NCBI GenBank assembly: GCA_017303635.1
Contig: JAFLCG010000016.1
Coordinates: 62,001 to 126,000 of the forward strand
Direction of reading: 5' to 3'
From: Anaerolineae bacterium
Lineage (GTDB): Bacteria; Chloroflexota; Anaerolineae; Aggregatilineales; Phototrophicaceae
Length of the DNA stretch: 64,000 bases
In this document: piece after piece, positions 26,492-37,144 of the stretch
Layout: each line of letters begins with the position of its first letter
Position numbering within the stretch: position 1 is the first letter of the stretch
Notes under the pieces: model-generated
The model's input: only the letters and a program-made list of their open reading frames with translations
Database searches by the model: none
Told to the model about the DNA's origin: nothing
Translations under genes and position numbers: made by a program

Positions 26492-26698
26492 GGTACTTCT
26501 TTTGGGTGGGTTGTGCAAAACAACACAAATTTTACATCTATTCTAACGCTATTCTAGCGAGAGCAGACTATAAGGAGTAACGCAACGTTCCGGAAGCACT
26601 CTGTGAAGCGAAGTTTCCGGGGTGTATGATATTTTGGTCGGCGTCCGGTGCAGATCGACCCGGCATAAGGCCAGTCACACTCGAGGCAAACTCTCTCT

Positions 26699-29572
<2,874 letters not shown>

Positions 29573-29586
29573 AGATAAAAGATGCA

Positions 29587-29600
29587 TTGAAGGCCTTCAA
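29587..29600. promoter_or_regulatory. 14-base perfect palindrome
   Basis: TTGAAGGCCTTCAA, just after the secA stop and 132 bases before the winged-helix gene. A wider hairpin GCATT...AATGC surrounds it. It could be an operator for the downstream regulator or part of a weak secA terminator. Confidence 0.45.
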
Positions 29601-29632
29601 AGCCTGAAATGCACGGAACTCATAATCCCTCA

Positions 29633-29669
29633 TGTGTGAAGTGATGCGGGGTATGCTACACTTCACACA
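29633..29669. promoter_or_regulatory. 11-base inverted repeat, operator or hairpin
   Basis: TGTGTGAAGTG at 29633-29643 and CACTTCACACA at 29659-29669 are perfect inverted repeats with a 15-base spacer. A TTGACA (-35-like) follows at 29685-29690. The position directly upstream of a winged-helix gene suggests autoregulation; a secA terminator hairpin is the alternative, though only a short T-tract follows. Confidence 0.5.
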
Positions 29670-29732
29670 CATTCTTTAAACGTATTGACATTCATCACAG
29701 GCGTTGATTTTCAGATACGTTGAGGTTGAAGC

Positions 29733-30104
29733 ATGACTCAGACCGAGATGCAGGCTACCTTCGTCGGCGAGCTGGATGCGACCATGAGCGCATTCCTGCT
29801 CGATAAAGTCAATTCCTTCGTCAAGTGGGATCTCGTGCGGTTTTTTCATCAGAATGCCCACGCCGCAGATACGGCGGAGAATATTGCCCGGTATACCGGA
29901 CGTGATGTGGAAACGGTGCAGGCAGGGCTGGATGGCCTGGTGGAGTCCGGCGTGCTTCAGCGCAAGACGTCGCGCAAGCAGGTTATCTACCAATTGGTGA
30001 AGGATGCTTCCGTCCGCGATATGGTATCGACTTTCGTCCGTGCCTGTGATGATCGGCTGTTCCGTGTGGCGGCTATTCACCAGATGGTGCGGGGAATGCA
30101 CTAA
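29733..30104 (+). CDS. Small winged-helix protein
   Basis: 123 residues, cytoplasmic. A winged-helix pattern is visible: FVKWDLVRFFHQNAHAADTAENIARYTGRDVETVQAGLDGLVESGVLQRKTSRKQVIYQL, i.e. three helices and a basic wing, flanked by amphipathic helices that may dimerise. It resembles MarR/ArsR-type regulators without matching a named subfamily that I recognise. Two small membrane-protein genes follow on the same strand (18-base gap), then adenosine deaminase. The palindromes at 29587 and 29633 are candidate binding sites (inference). Confidence 0.7.
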   Translation: MTQTEMQATFVGELDATMSAFLLDKVNSFVKWDLVRFFHQNAHAADTAENIARYTGRDVETVQAGLDGLVESGVLQRKTSRKQVIYQLVKDASVRDMVSTFVRACDDRLFRVAAIHQMVRGMH

Positions 30105-30122
30105 CCCACCGATATTGATGCC

Positions 30123-30422
30123 ATGACACTGGAGATCGTGAGCCGCTTCCTGCTGCTATATGGGGCATTTGCTACCGGAGCGGTTCTGATCTTCATGTAT
30201 CTGATTGCCCGCTTTTACCAGCGCAGTTCAGGAGATAAGACTCGCTATCGCTGGTTTTTGCTCCCGATCTTTTGTCTGGTCGCCGCCTTCATCCGTAATG
30301 CCAGCACCAATCAATTAGCGGGTGATTTGTTCAGCTTTATGCTGTTCATTATTGCCGGAGTGTTCTTGTTACCCCTGAGCATCCATCTCTATCGGGTGAT
30401 GACTGACGGGCGGGAAAGGTGA
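30123..30422 (+). CDS. Small three-helix membrane protein
   Basis: 99 residues with three hydrophobic helices: FLLLYGAFATGAVLIFMYLIARF, RWFLLPIFCLVAAFI and LFSFMLFIIAGVFLLPLSIHLY. Basic loops suggest a cytoplasmic orientation between helices 1 and 2. No family recognised. It is followed after seven bases by another protein of the same size and topology. Confidence 0.68.
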   Translation: MTLEIVSRFLLLYGAFATGAVLIFMYLIARFYQRSSGDKTRYRWFLLPIFCLVAAFIRNASTNQLAGDLFSFMLFIIAGVFLLPLSIHLYRVMTDGRER

Positions 30423-30429
30423 ACTGCTG

Positions 30430-30744
30430 GTGAATCTAGTGGCCTGGCTGGCGCTGATCGAACCGGCATCCCTGGGAATTGTCTTGATCGTACTGGGCCA
30501 TTTGAGCCGCCGCCTTGGGAAGTATACGCACGATAAGCCTGTCTTCCGCTTGCTCTATGCATCGGCAGGATTCATGTTCCTGAGCCTGCTGGGGCGTATC
30601 ATTCTCCTGCTGGCGGACCCGGCGCTCCCTTTTATGGAACTGGCTAAAGTGATAATCTATGCAGGATTACCAGCGCTGGCGATGACCATCAGCCTGTGGG
30701 CGCTTTGGCGATACTGGAGTTGGTTACTGGCTGAACGGGGTTAG
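30430..30744 (+). CDS. Second small three-helix membrane protein
   Basis: 104 residues starting with GTG 30430. Three to four hydrophobic stretches: WLALIEPASLGIVLIVLGHL, RLLYASAGFMFLSLLGRIILLLA and VIIYAGLPALAMTISLWALWRYW. Size, topology and the basic loop after helix 1 mirror the preceding gene, suggesting either divergent duplicates or a two-subunit membrane complex (inference). Adenosine deaminase follows after about 25 bases. No family recognised. Confidence 0.66.
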   Translation: MNLVAWLALIEPASLGIVLIVLGHLSRRLGKYTHDKPVFRLLYASAGFMFLSLLGRIILLLADPALPFMELAKVIIYAGLPALAMTISLWALWRYWSWLLAERG

Positions 30745-30769
30745 ACTAACCGGCGTGAAAGAGGATGGG

Positions 30770-31813
30770 GTGACAGATCCACAGCTTTTCCAGCAATTGC
30801 GCGCCTGGCCCAAGGTGGAGTTACACCGTCATCTGGAAGGTTCGGTGCGCCTGGCGACGCTGGTGGAGGTCGCTCAAGCCTACGGAATCGAGATGCCAGA
30901 ATACTCGTTGGAGACTTTGCGCCCATTTGTGCAGATGATGCCAGAAGAAACCCGCAGCTCACAACATTTCCTCGCCAAATTTCTCACCATTCGTCAATTT
31001 TTCCGCTCGGCTGAAGTCATCCGCCGGGTGGCGCGGGAAGCTGTCGAAGATGCGGCGGCGGATAACGTCCTCTACATGGAACTGCGCTTTACGCCACCTG
31101 CACTCAGCAACATCCTGCGCTGTGCTTATGCCGATGTGATCGGCTGGGTTTGCGAAGGGGTTGCGCAGGCCATGGCTACAGCCGCTATTCAGGTTCGATT
31201 GATTGTGTCTGTGAACCGGCATGAGCCGGTAGCGACTGCCGAGCAAGTGCTGGAAGCAGCGCTGGCGTTTCGGCAGCAGGGCGTGGTGGCCTTTGACCTG
31301 GCCGGAAACGAGCGTGACTACCCGGCTGCGCCTTTTGCTGGCGTGTTTCAACGGGCGCGTGCAGAAGGTCTGGGTGTGACCGTTCATGCAGGGGAGTGGG
31401 CCGGGGCTGAGAGTGTGAAGGTCGCAGTTGAACACCTGGGCGCGCAGCGCATCGGGCATGGCATCCGGTCGGTTGAAGATCCGGCGCTGCTCGATTGGTT
31501 GGCAGAACGGGGACTTGTGCTGGAAGTCTGCCCGACCAGCAATGTCCATAGTGGCGCGGTTGGTCACTGGGACGATCATCCGCTGCGAGTGCTTAATCAT
31601 AGTGTCGTGCCGGTCACGATCAATACCGATGATCCCCTGGTCAGTGACATCTGCCTGAGTGATGAACTGCATGTGGCGATTACCCGGCTGGGCATGACGC
31701 TAGCCGACCTCAAGAAACACACGCGGGCGGCTATCAATGCGGCCTTCCTGCCGGTCAGCGAACGTCAGCGACTGCTTGCCCGTTGGGATAGCCTGCTCAC
31801 GGCGAATGTCTAA
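30770..31813 (+). CDS. add: Adenosine deaminase
   Basis: Zinc-dependent deamination of adenosine or deoxyadenosine to inosine in purine salvage. Metal and catalytic signatures: VELHRHLEGSVR (HxH), TVHAGEWAG (His and catalytic Glu), RIGHGIRS and VTINTDDPLVSD (Asp pair). Length about 347, normal. GTG 30770 has AGAGGA upstream with good spacing; GTG 30755 is a slightly longer option. It probably shares a transcript with the winged-helix and membrane genes. A phosphoribosyltransferase follows under its own promoter. A related role such as adenine deamination is possible. Confidence 0.9.
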   Translation: MTDPQLFQQLRAWPKVELHRHLEGSVRLATLVEVAQAYGIEMPEYSLETLRPFVQMMPEETRSSQHFLAKFLTIRQFFRSAEVIRRVAREAVEDAAADNVLYMELRFTPPALSNILRCAYADVIGWVCEGVAQAMATAAIQVRLIVSVNRHEPVATAEQVLEAALAFRQQGVVAFDLAGNERDYPAAPFAGVFQRARAEGLGVTVHAGEWAGAESVKVAVEHLGAQRIGHGIRSVEDPALLDWLAERGLVLEVCPTSNVHSGAVGHWDDHPLRVLNHSVVPVTINTDDPLVSDICLSDELHVAITRLGMTLADLKKHTRAAINAAFLPVSERQRLLARWDSLLTANV

Positions 31814-31846
31814 TATTCGACCTCTAAAATTTCGTCGAAAATTGCT

Positions 31847-31876
31847 TTGCATATCGCTGCCTGCGTGCGCTACAAT
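31847..31876 (+). promoter_or_regulatory. Sigma70-type promoter of phosphoribosyltransferase
   Basis: TTGCAT at 31847-31852 and TACAAT at 31871-31876, 18 bases apart, 70 bases before the start codon. Each box differs from consensus at two or fewer positions. Confidence 0.6.
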
Positions 31877-31948
31877 ACATGGTTTAACCTTGATTAATCA
31901 CGCACCTGAAGGCTTCTGGACACTATGCTTGGTTCAGCGAAAGGCCCC

Positions 31949-32452
31949 ATGAAACAGATGGTTCTCACGTGGGAAGATGTTGACCAGTTGATTGACACAC
32001 TTCTGCCACCTTTGCGCATCGTCGGCACCTTTGATGCGATGGTGATGATTACCCGTGGTGGGATTATTCCCGGTGGCATGTTAGCGGAGGCGCTGGGGGT
32101 GCGGCACATCCTGACAGCAGCGGTGGACTTCCCGGCGACTGAGAATGCAGGTTTGATGGCCTGGCCTTCGTTCTTACAGTTCCCGGATGCGGCTTTGCTG
32201 CGGAACCGGCGAACCCTGATTGTCGATGATGTTTGGGGCAGCGGGCGTACCAGCACTGCCGTGAAGGGGCGAGTCCAGGCCAGCGGGGCGATCCCGTATA
32301 CCTGCGTGCTGCATTACAATCCTTATCGCTCACTGTTCGATAAAGCTGAACCTGACTTTTATGGCTCCGTGACGGATGCTTACATCGTCTATCCATGGGA
32401 ACTGGATCGTGGAACCCGTGGGATCGAGATGGGTCTGCCAGATATGAGTTAA
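31949..32452 (+). CDS. Type I phosphoribosyltransferase
   Basis: About 167 residues. The PRPP-binding loop is RTLIVDDVWGSGRTSTAVKG, and VMITRGGIIPGGMLAEALGV forms the pyrophosphate loop. These fit the purine phosphoribosyltransferase family (xanthine/hypoxanthine/guanine type or a relative). Coming right after adenosine deaminase, it probably converts hypoxanthine or guanine to the nucleotide (inference). ATG 31949 has AAAGG upstream and is preferred to ATG 31925. Confidence 0.83.
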   Translation: MKQMVLTWEDVDQLIDTLLPPLRIVGTFDAMVMITRGGIIPGGMLAEALGVRHILTAAVDFPATENAGLMAWPSFLQFPDAALLRNRRTLIVDDVWGSGRTSTAVKGRVQASGAIPYTCVLHYNPYRSLFDKAEPDFYGSVTDAYIVYPWELDRGTRGIEMGLPDMS

Positions 32453-32499
32453 ATTAGTGTGGTATACGTCCAGAAGGTTAACTGTGGTATACTGTCACC

Positions 32500-32635
32500 G
32501 GATGTGTTGTATTGGTTAGTATGTGCGGGTTTGGTGGCAGCAATCAACAATTGACAGTCGTGCGGACTTCCACGATGTGGGCAGGTGTGGGGCAAATAAA
32601 AGCCACCGCACACACCCTAGGGTTCTTCCTCATCC
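32500..32635 (+). ncRNA. Candidate structured RNA (6S-like shape)
   Basis: This gene-free 421-base gap (32453-32873) contains an extended -10 (TGG-TATACT, ending 32493). It is followed by a segment that can fold as a closing stem GGATG (32500-32504)/CATCC (32631-32635), a large internal bubble of about 17 bases per side, then a distal helix TGTGC+GGTGGC (32522-32538) with GCCACC+GCACA (32602-32612). An inner hairpin TCGTG/CACGA and a small CCCTAGGG palindrome in the 3' bubble strand complete it. The layout resembles 6S RNA, though it is shorter. Alternative: untranslated leader of the S1 gene. Class is not proven. Confidence 0.35.
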
Positions 32636-32873
32636 ACTTCCGCCCGCCCTTTCGCGGCGGCGCGAGTCCGAAGTTCACCATTCCACGCAGCAATGCCAGT
32701 GACTTGTGAGCCATGCTTCCTCTGAGGGGAAGGTGGCTTTTCGCATCGGTCATCACATTGCAGATCACCTAACGGGCCGTATTATACGGCGTTGTGATAG
32801 TGACCAGATTGTATCCTTATGGACGGGTTCAGGCAGACCCGCCAACCTTGCCTCAATCAACCAGGAGTGGGTG

Positions 32874-34121
32874 ATGAGTCCCCAAAAACGTCAGTATAAC
32901 GAAAACGCTGACTCCGAATTTGCCCGTATGCTGGACGAGTCTTTCAGCTTCCAGCCGCCTCGCCGTGGCGAAATCCGCAATGCCATCATTCTGGGCATTG
33001 CCCCGCGTGAGGTGATTGTCGACCTGGGTGTGAAGCAGGACGGTTTGGTCCCTTCAACCGATCTGGAACGGCTTGATCCCTCGGTTCGGAACGGGTTACA
33101 GGTCGGCGCAGAAGTGCCGGTTTACGTCATGAACCCGATGGATCAGGACGGCAACCTGGTTGTTTCCATCAACATGGGTTTGCAGCAGTATGACTGGGAA
33201 CGGGCACGCAAACTGCTCGGTAGTGATGAAGTGGTGCAGGTGAGCATCGCCGGTCATAACCGGGGCGGTGTGCTGGTGCGCTGGAATCGCCTGGAAGGCT
33301 TCATCCCCAGTTCACACCTGGTCTCCATCAATATGGCGAACGAACGCCGCGAAGTTTGGATGGAGATGATGGGGAAGGTCATCGGTTGCAAAGTGATCGA
33401 AGTCGATCAGGATCGCCGCCGCCTGATTTTCAGTGAACGCGAAGCGCAAAAAGAATGGCGCGCCCAGCAGAAAGCTCGCCTCCTGGCCGAACTCAAGGAA
33501 GGCGACCGCGTCATGGGGACCGTCACCGGTCTGCGCGACTTTGGTGCCTTTGTCAACCTGGGCGGGGCGGATGGCCTCATTCACGTCAGCGAACTGGCCT
33601 GGCACCGGGTCGATCACCCGCGTGATGTGCTCAAGGTCGGGGATGAGATCGAAGTTTATGTTCTGAGCCTGGATCGTGCTTCCAACCGCATTGCACTTAG
33701 CCGCAAGCGCCTGCTGCCTGATCCGTGGCAGGATGCCGCCAGCCGTTACCACGAAGGTCAACTGGTGGACGGCACCGTGACCAATGTGGTCGATTTTGGC
33801 GCGTTCATCGCGCTGGATAACGGTTTGGAAGGCCTACTGCACCTGAGCGAAATGGGTGATGGTTCACTGAAGGAACCACACAGCTACGTCAAGAAGGGCG
33901 ACCGCCTGAACCTGCGCATCAGCCATCTGGAACCGGAAAAGCGCCGCGTGGGCTTCACCCAGCGTTGGGGGACGGATGCCAAAGCGGAAGGTGAAGTTGG
34001 TGGGGACGGCGCTTCGACCCCGGCAGAACCGACTGCTGAAGTCCCGTCGAATGGGAACGGTCATCACGACGAACCGATCCCGGAAGCCAGTGTGGAGTCT
34101 GAGCCGGAAGCCGGCAACTAA
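32874..34121 (+). CDS. S1-domain RNA-binding protein (ribosomal S1-like), copy 1
   Basis: About 415 residues with four S1 OB-fold repeats. The third is most typical (GDRVMGTVTGLRDFGAFVNLGGADGLIHVSELAWHRVDHPRDVLKVGDEIEVYVLSLD), and the fourth is VDGTVTNVVDFGAFIALDNGLEGLLHLSEM. The C-terminal tail is acidic and low-complexity. ATG 32874 has AGGAG six bases upstream. It should hold mRNA on the ribosome or act in RNA metabolism. A paralogue at 51658-52818 is nearly the same in repeat 3. A strong terminator follows. Confidence 0.9.
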   Translation: MSPQKRQYNENADSEFARMLDESFSFQPPRRGEIRNAIILGIAPREVIVDLGVKQDGLVPSTDLERLDPSVRNGLQVGAEVPVYVMNPMDQDGNLVVSINMGLQQYDWERARKLLGSDEVVQVSIAGHNRGGVLVRWNRLEGFIPSSHLVSINMANERREVWMEMMGKVIGCKVIEVDQDRRRLIFSEREAQKEWRAQQKARLLAELKEGDRVMGTVTGLRDFGAFVNLGGADGLIHVSELAWHRVDHPRDVLKVGDEIEVYVLSLDRASNRIALSRKRLLPDPWQDAASRYHEGQLVDGTVTNVVDFGAFIALDNGLEGLLHLSEMGDGSLKEPHSYVKKGDRLNLRISHLEPEKRRVGFTQRWGTDAKAEGEVGGDGASTPAEPTAEVPSNGNGHHDEPIPEASVESEPEAGN

Positions 34122-34140
34122 ACTACAGTCAGTCATCAAA

Positions 34141-34171
34141 GAACGACCCGCGAAAGCGGGTCGTTCTGTTT
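34141..34171 (+). terminator. Terminator after S1-domain gene
   Basis: Perfect 11-base stem GAACGACCCGC / GCGGGTCGTTC with a GAAA loop (34152-34155), followed by TGTTT. Lies between the S1 gene and the convergent hydrolase, so it may serve both. Confidence 0.9.
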
Positions 34172-34183
34172 AGCCATCTCATC

Positions 34184-35047
34184 CTACACAAAGGGTTCAT
34201 TGACTGCTTCGACCATCGCCTTGCCGACAGCATTCATGCGGTAGCGACCGATGGGCCGTTGCGAGTCATGCGGAAAGACCAGCAGGGCGTCCGTGGAGAG
34301 CGCCCAGGCCTGCCAGCGCCGTTTGCTCTCCAGCGTCCGCAGCGGCTCGACATCGTAGCCGGTCATCCAGCCCAGTCGCTCGAAGTGGATGGCGTAGCTG
34401 GCGAGGTCACACACGAACATCAGGTGTTGACCGCCACTTTCCAGCCGCACACTCATATGCCCCGGGGTATGCCCCGGTGTGACGTGCCCGTAGATGCCCG
34501 GCGCAATCTCCAGATCCCCCTCCAATAACCGCATCTGCCCGGATTTGAGCAGCGGCTCATAGTTGATCGGGAAGTAGGTGGCGCGGGTGCGCTCATCCGG
34601 GTGCATGGCATCCTCATATTCGCGGCGCTGCACGACATATTCCGCATTCGGGAAGGTCGGCATCAGCGTTTGACCATCCTCGGCGTAGCGGGTGTTGCCG
34701 CTGGCATGGTCGCCATGCAGATGGGTATCAATGACCAGATGCACATCCTCCGGACGGACTCCGCAGCGACCGAGTGCCTCGACCAGATCCCCATTTGGGC
34801 GGGTAAAGGCCATATGCGCCTTTTGCTTCTCTGCCAGTTTGTGACCGTAGCCGGTATCAATGACGATGTTTTTGCCGCCACTTTGAACCAATAGATTGAC
34901 CTGCACCATCGGCACCAGATGGTTCTCATCGGGTGGAAGCAGCGGCCCCCATAGCGCCCGTGGTACCAGACCGAAGGCCCCGCCCGGATCGACCTTGATG
35001 GTACAGTCGTTGATGAGATGGACGCGCATCTCGCCCAGTTGAATCAT
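34184..35047 (-). CDS. MBL-fold metallohydrolase
   Basis: About 287 residues, metallo-beta-lactamase superfamily. The two-zinc signature is THLHGDHASGN; further ligands are the His in GHTPGHMS and the Asp in VCDLAS, with a C-terminal PHD. It looks like the lactonase/MBL hydrolase group (quorum-lactonase or glyoxalase II relatives). ATG 35047 with GGAG upstream is preferred to a longer start. It lies after the pyrroline-5-carboxylate dehydrogenase gene on the same strand, with only a palindromic repeat between. Substrate unknown. Confidence 0.88.
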   Translation of the reverse strand: MIQLGEMRVHLINDCTIKVDPGGAFGLVPRALWGPLLPPDENHLVPMVQVNLLVQSGGKNIVIDTGYGHKLAEKQKAHMAFTRPNGDLVEALGRCGVRPEDVHLVIDTHLHGDHASGNTRYAEDGQTLMPTFPNAEYVVQRREYEDAMHPDERTRATYFPINYEPLLKSGQMRLLEGDLEIAPGIYGHVTPGHTPGHMSVRLESGGQHLMFVCDLASYAIHFERLGWMTGYDVEPLRTLESKRRWQAWALSTDALLVFPHDSQRPIGRYRMNAVGKAMVEAVNEPFV

Positions 35048-35068
35048 GAATACAATCTCCGTTGACAC

Positions 35069-35089
35069 GGGCGACCCAGCAGGTCGCCC
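35069..35089. repeat. Short dispersed palindrome (variable-arm family)
   Basis: GGGCGACC / GGTCGCCC with loop CAGCA, followed by ATACA. Sits between two minus-strand genes. Confidence 0.7.
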
Positions 35090-35097
35090 ATACACGT

Positions 35098-36657
35098 TTA
35101 TAGTCTTTCTGATACGCTTTTGGGCTGGGTGAAGAGCAGTAGATACTCCGGTCCACCGGCTTTGCTATCGGTGCCGCTCAGGTTGAACCCACCGAAGGGA
35201 TGCACACCGACCAGTGCCCCGGTGCATTTGCGGTTGAAGTACAGGTTGCCGACATTGAACTCCTGCCGCGCCCGTTCCAAACGCGCCCGATCCTGACTGA
35301 AGACCGCCCCGGTCAGACCGTATTCGGTGCTGTTGGCGATCCGCAGCGCGTCATCGAAATCCGCAGCCCGGATGATCGAGAGCACTGGCCCAAAGATTTC
35401 TTCCTGCGCGACGCGCGCATCCCAGGGTACATCCCCGATGACCGTTGGCTCGATGAAGTAGCCGCTGCTCTCGGTTTCGACGGCATGACCGCCCGTGAGG
35501 ATTTTGCCTTCGCTGGCACCGATCTCGATATAGTTCAGGATGCGGTTGAAGGCGTCCGGTTCGATGACGGGCCCCTGATCGACTTTTGGACCGGAGTCCG
35601 GTGCGGCGATGCTGAGCTTTTTGGTGAGTTCAACAACTCGCCCGACTACCTGATCGTAGACCGAGCCGACGATGATGGCGCGGGAACCGGCCGAACACTT
35701 TTGACCCTGGAAACCAAATGCACTCTGCACAATACCCTGGGCGGCGGCTTCCAGATCAGCGGTTTCATCGACCAATACGGCATCCTTGCCGCCCATCTCC
35801 AAAATGGCGCGTTTGAGCCAGCGCTGGCCGGGTTGGACTTTGGCGGCCTGCTCGTAGATCCACAACCCGACTGCTTTGGAACCGGTGAAGCTGATGAAGC
35901 GGGTCAATGGGCTTTGCACCATGCGGGCACCTACCACCTCGCCCGGGCCGGTCAGAAAGTTGAGGACGCCGGATGGAAGCCCCTGCTGCCAGAAAAGCTC
36001 AGCAATATGCCAGGCGATCCACGGCGTTTGTTCGGCGGGCTTGAACACGACGGTGTTGCCCGTCACCAGCGCCGCACCGAGCATCCCGGTCGGGATGGCG
36101 TTGGGGAAGTTCCACGGTGGGATGACCGCCCCCACGCCCAGCGGGATGTTGTAGTAACCGAGTTGTTCCGGTGGGTAGGGCGTCAGCTGATCGCTGGCAT
36201 CAGCAATCCGCACAGCCTGCCGGGCGTAATAATCGAGGAAGTCAATCGCTTCGCTGGTATCGGCATCGGCTTCGTACCAGGTTTTTCCCGCTTCCAGCAC
36301 CATCAATGCGCTGAATTCATGCTTGCGGCGGCGCATTTCTGCAGCTGCTCGCAGCAGGTAACGGGCACGGTCTTTAACCGGCACATACTGCCAGGTTTTG
36401 AAGGCCTCGGTTGCTGCCTGAATGGCCTGATCGGCGTGATCGGCGGTGCCATCAGCAAAACGGGCGAGTACTTCTGCAGGACGGGCTGGATTGATGGTGT
36501 CGAAGGTTTTGTCCAGCGCGATGGATTGGCCGTTAATCACCAGCGGATAGGTCTGCCCGATCCGCGCCTTGACCGTATTGAGAGCGGCCTGGAAGGCGGC
36601 CACGTTGGCGGGTTGGCTGAAATCTGTCAGGGCTTCCGGGCGGTATAGGTTCAGCAT
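35098..36657 (-). CDS. rocA: 1-pyrroline-5-carboxylate dehydrogenase
   Basis: 519-residue aldehyde dehydrogenase oxidising glutamate semialdehyde to glutamate, the second step of proline or arginine breakdown. The N-terminal YRPEALTDFS...YPLVINGQ is typical of the P5C dehydrogenase subfamily. VIPPWNFPNAIPTGM binds NAD, LEMGGKDAVLV carries the general-base Glu, and FGFQGQKCSAGSR contains the catalytic Cys. AAGGAG precedes ATG 36657. No proline dehydrogenase gene is nearby. Confidence 0.93.
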   Translation of the reverse strand: MLNLYRPEALTDFSQPANVAAFQAALNTVKARIGQTYPLVINGQSIALDKTFDTINPARPAEVLARFADGTADHADQAIQAATEAFKTWQYVPVKDRARYLLRAAAEMRRRKHEFSALMVLEAGKTWYEADADTSEAIDFLDYYARQAVRIADASDQLTPYPPEQLGYYNIPLGVGAVIPPWNFPNAIPTGMLGAALVTGNTVVFKPAEQTPWIAWHIAELFWQQGLPSGVLNFLTGPGEVVGARMVQSPLTRFISFTGSKAVGLWIYEQAAKVQPGQRWLKRAILEMGGKDAVLVDETADLEAAAQGIVQSAFGFQGQKCSAGSRAIIVGSVYDQVVGRVVELTKKLSIAAPDSGPKVDQGPVIEPDAFNRILNYIEIGASEGKILTGGHAVETESSGYFIEPTVIGDVPWDARVAQEEIFGPVLSIIRAADFDDALRIANSTEYGLTGAVFSQDRARLERARQEFNVGNLYFNRKCTGALVGVHPFGGFNLSGTDSKAGGPEYLLLFTQPKSVSERL

Positions 36658-36796
36658 GGAGGTCTCCTTGTGGTCTTATCAATAAGCTCAATTGTTATTG
36701 AAGCGATTAAGGTAATTGGGTAAGATCTTGCACTATACGTAAAAACTTAACATCAGAACAGGTCGGGGGAGCGCGCCGAGTCGAAAGACGGTAACG

Positions 36797-37129
36797 ATGG
36801 ATATCGTCCTGAGCCGCCACGCTCAGCTACGCGCCCAACAGTGGAATGTCTCGCATGATGAAGTCATGTTCATTGTCGAGAACGCCCACCGGGTTCACAA
36901 CGCCGGTGTGATCTTCTGCCAGCTTCAGCGCCGGTCACTGCCGCGTGATTTACGGGGCAACGATCAGGTTTGGAGACTGGTGGGGACAACCGTCCTCTTG
37001 TGCAGTCGCTGTCGCAGTGGCGTCGTTACATTGTATCGCGCACCAAAGGCATTTCATGAGGATCGCAAGAAGAGCAAGTATTGTCTGCATGTTATGGCTC
37101 AGTGTCCGTGTTGCGGGGTACTTCACTAG
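36797..37129 (+). CDS. DUF4258-like small protein
   Basis: 110 residues. The opening LSRHAQLRAQQWNVSHDEVMFIVENAHRVHNAG and later TVLLCSRCRSGVVTLYRAP follow the DUF4258-type pattern, a compact alpha/beta fold related to RelE-like toxins but usually of unknown role. It ends with a Cys-rich tail (CLHVMAQCPCCGVLH) that could bind metal. It stands alone between rocA and a convergent methyltransferase. No antitoxin gene is visible beside it, so toxin activity is not claimed. Confidence 0.6.
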   Translation: MDIVLSRHAQLRAQQWNVSHDEVMFIVENAHRVHNAGVIFCQLQRRSLPRDLRGNDQVWRLVGTTVLLCSRCRSGVVTLYRAPKAFHEDRKKSKYCLHVMAQCPCCGVLH

Positions 37130-37144
37130 GGAATAGCCCCCGAA

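Noticed and set aside
32706..32873. 56-residue N-terminal extension of the S1 gene
   Set aside because: ATG 32874 has AGGAG at good spacing and starts a normal S1 N-terminus; the extension is not S1-like and overlaps the leader region.
35200..36648. 482-codon open frame antisense to the P5C dehydrogenase gene
   Set aside because: The dehydrogenase motifs on the minus strand are complete; the antisense frame shows no protein-like pattern.
36797..37129. Toxin-antitoxin system
   Set aside because: No small antitoxin gene lies next to the DUF4258-like gene and both flanking genes are ordinary metabolic or methyltransferase genes on the other strand.
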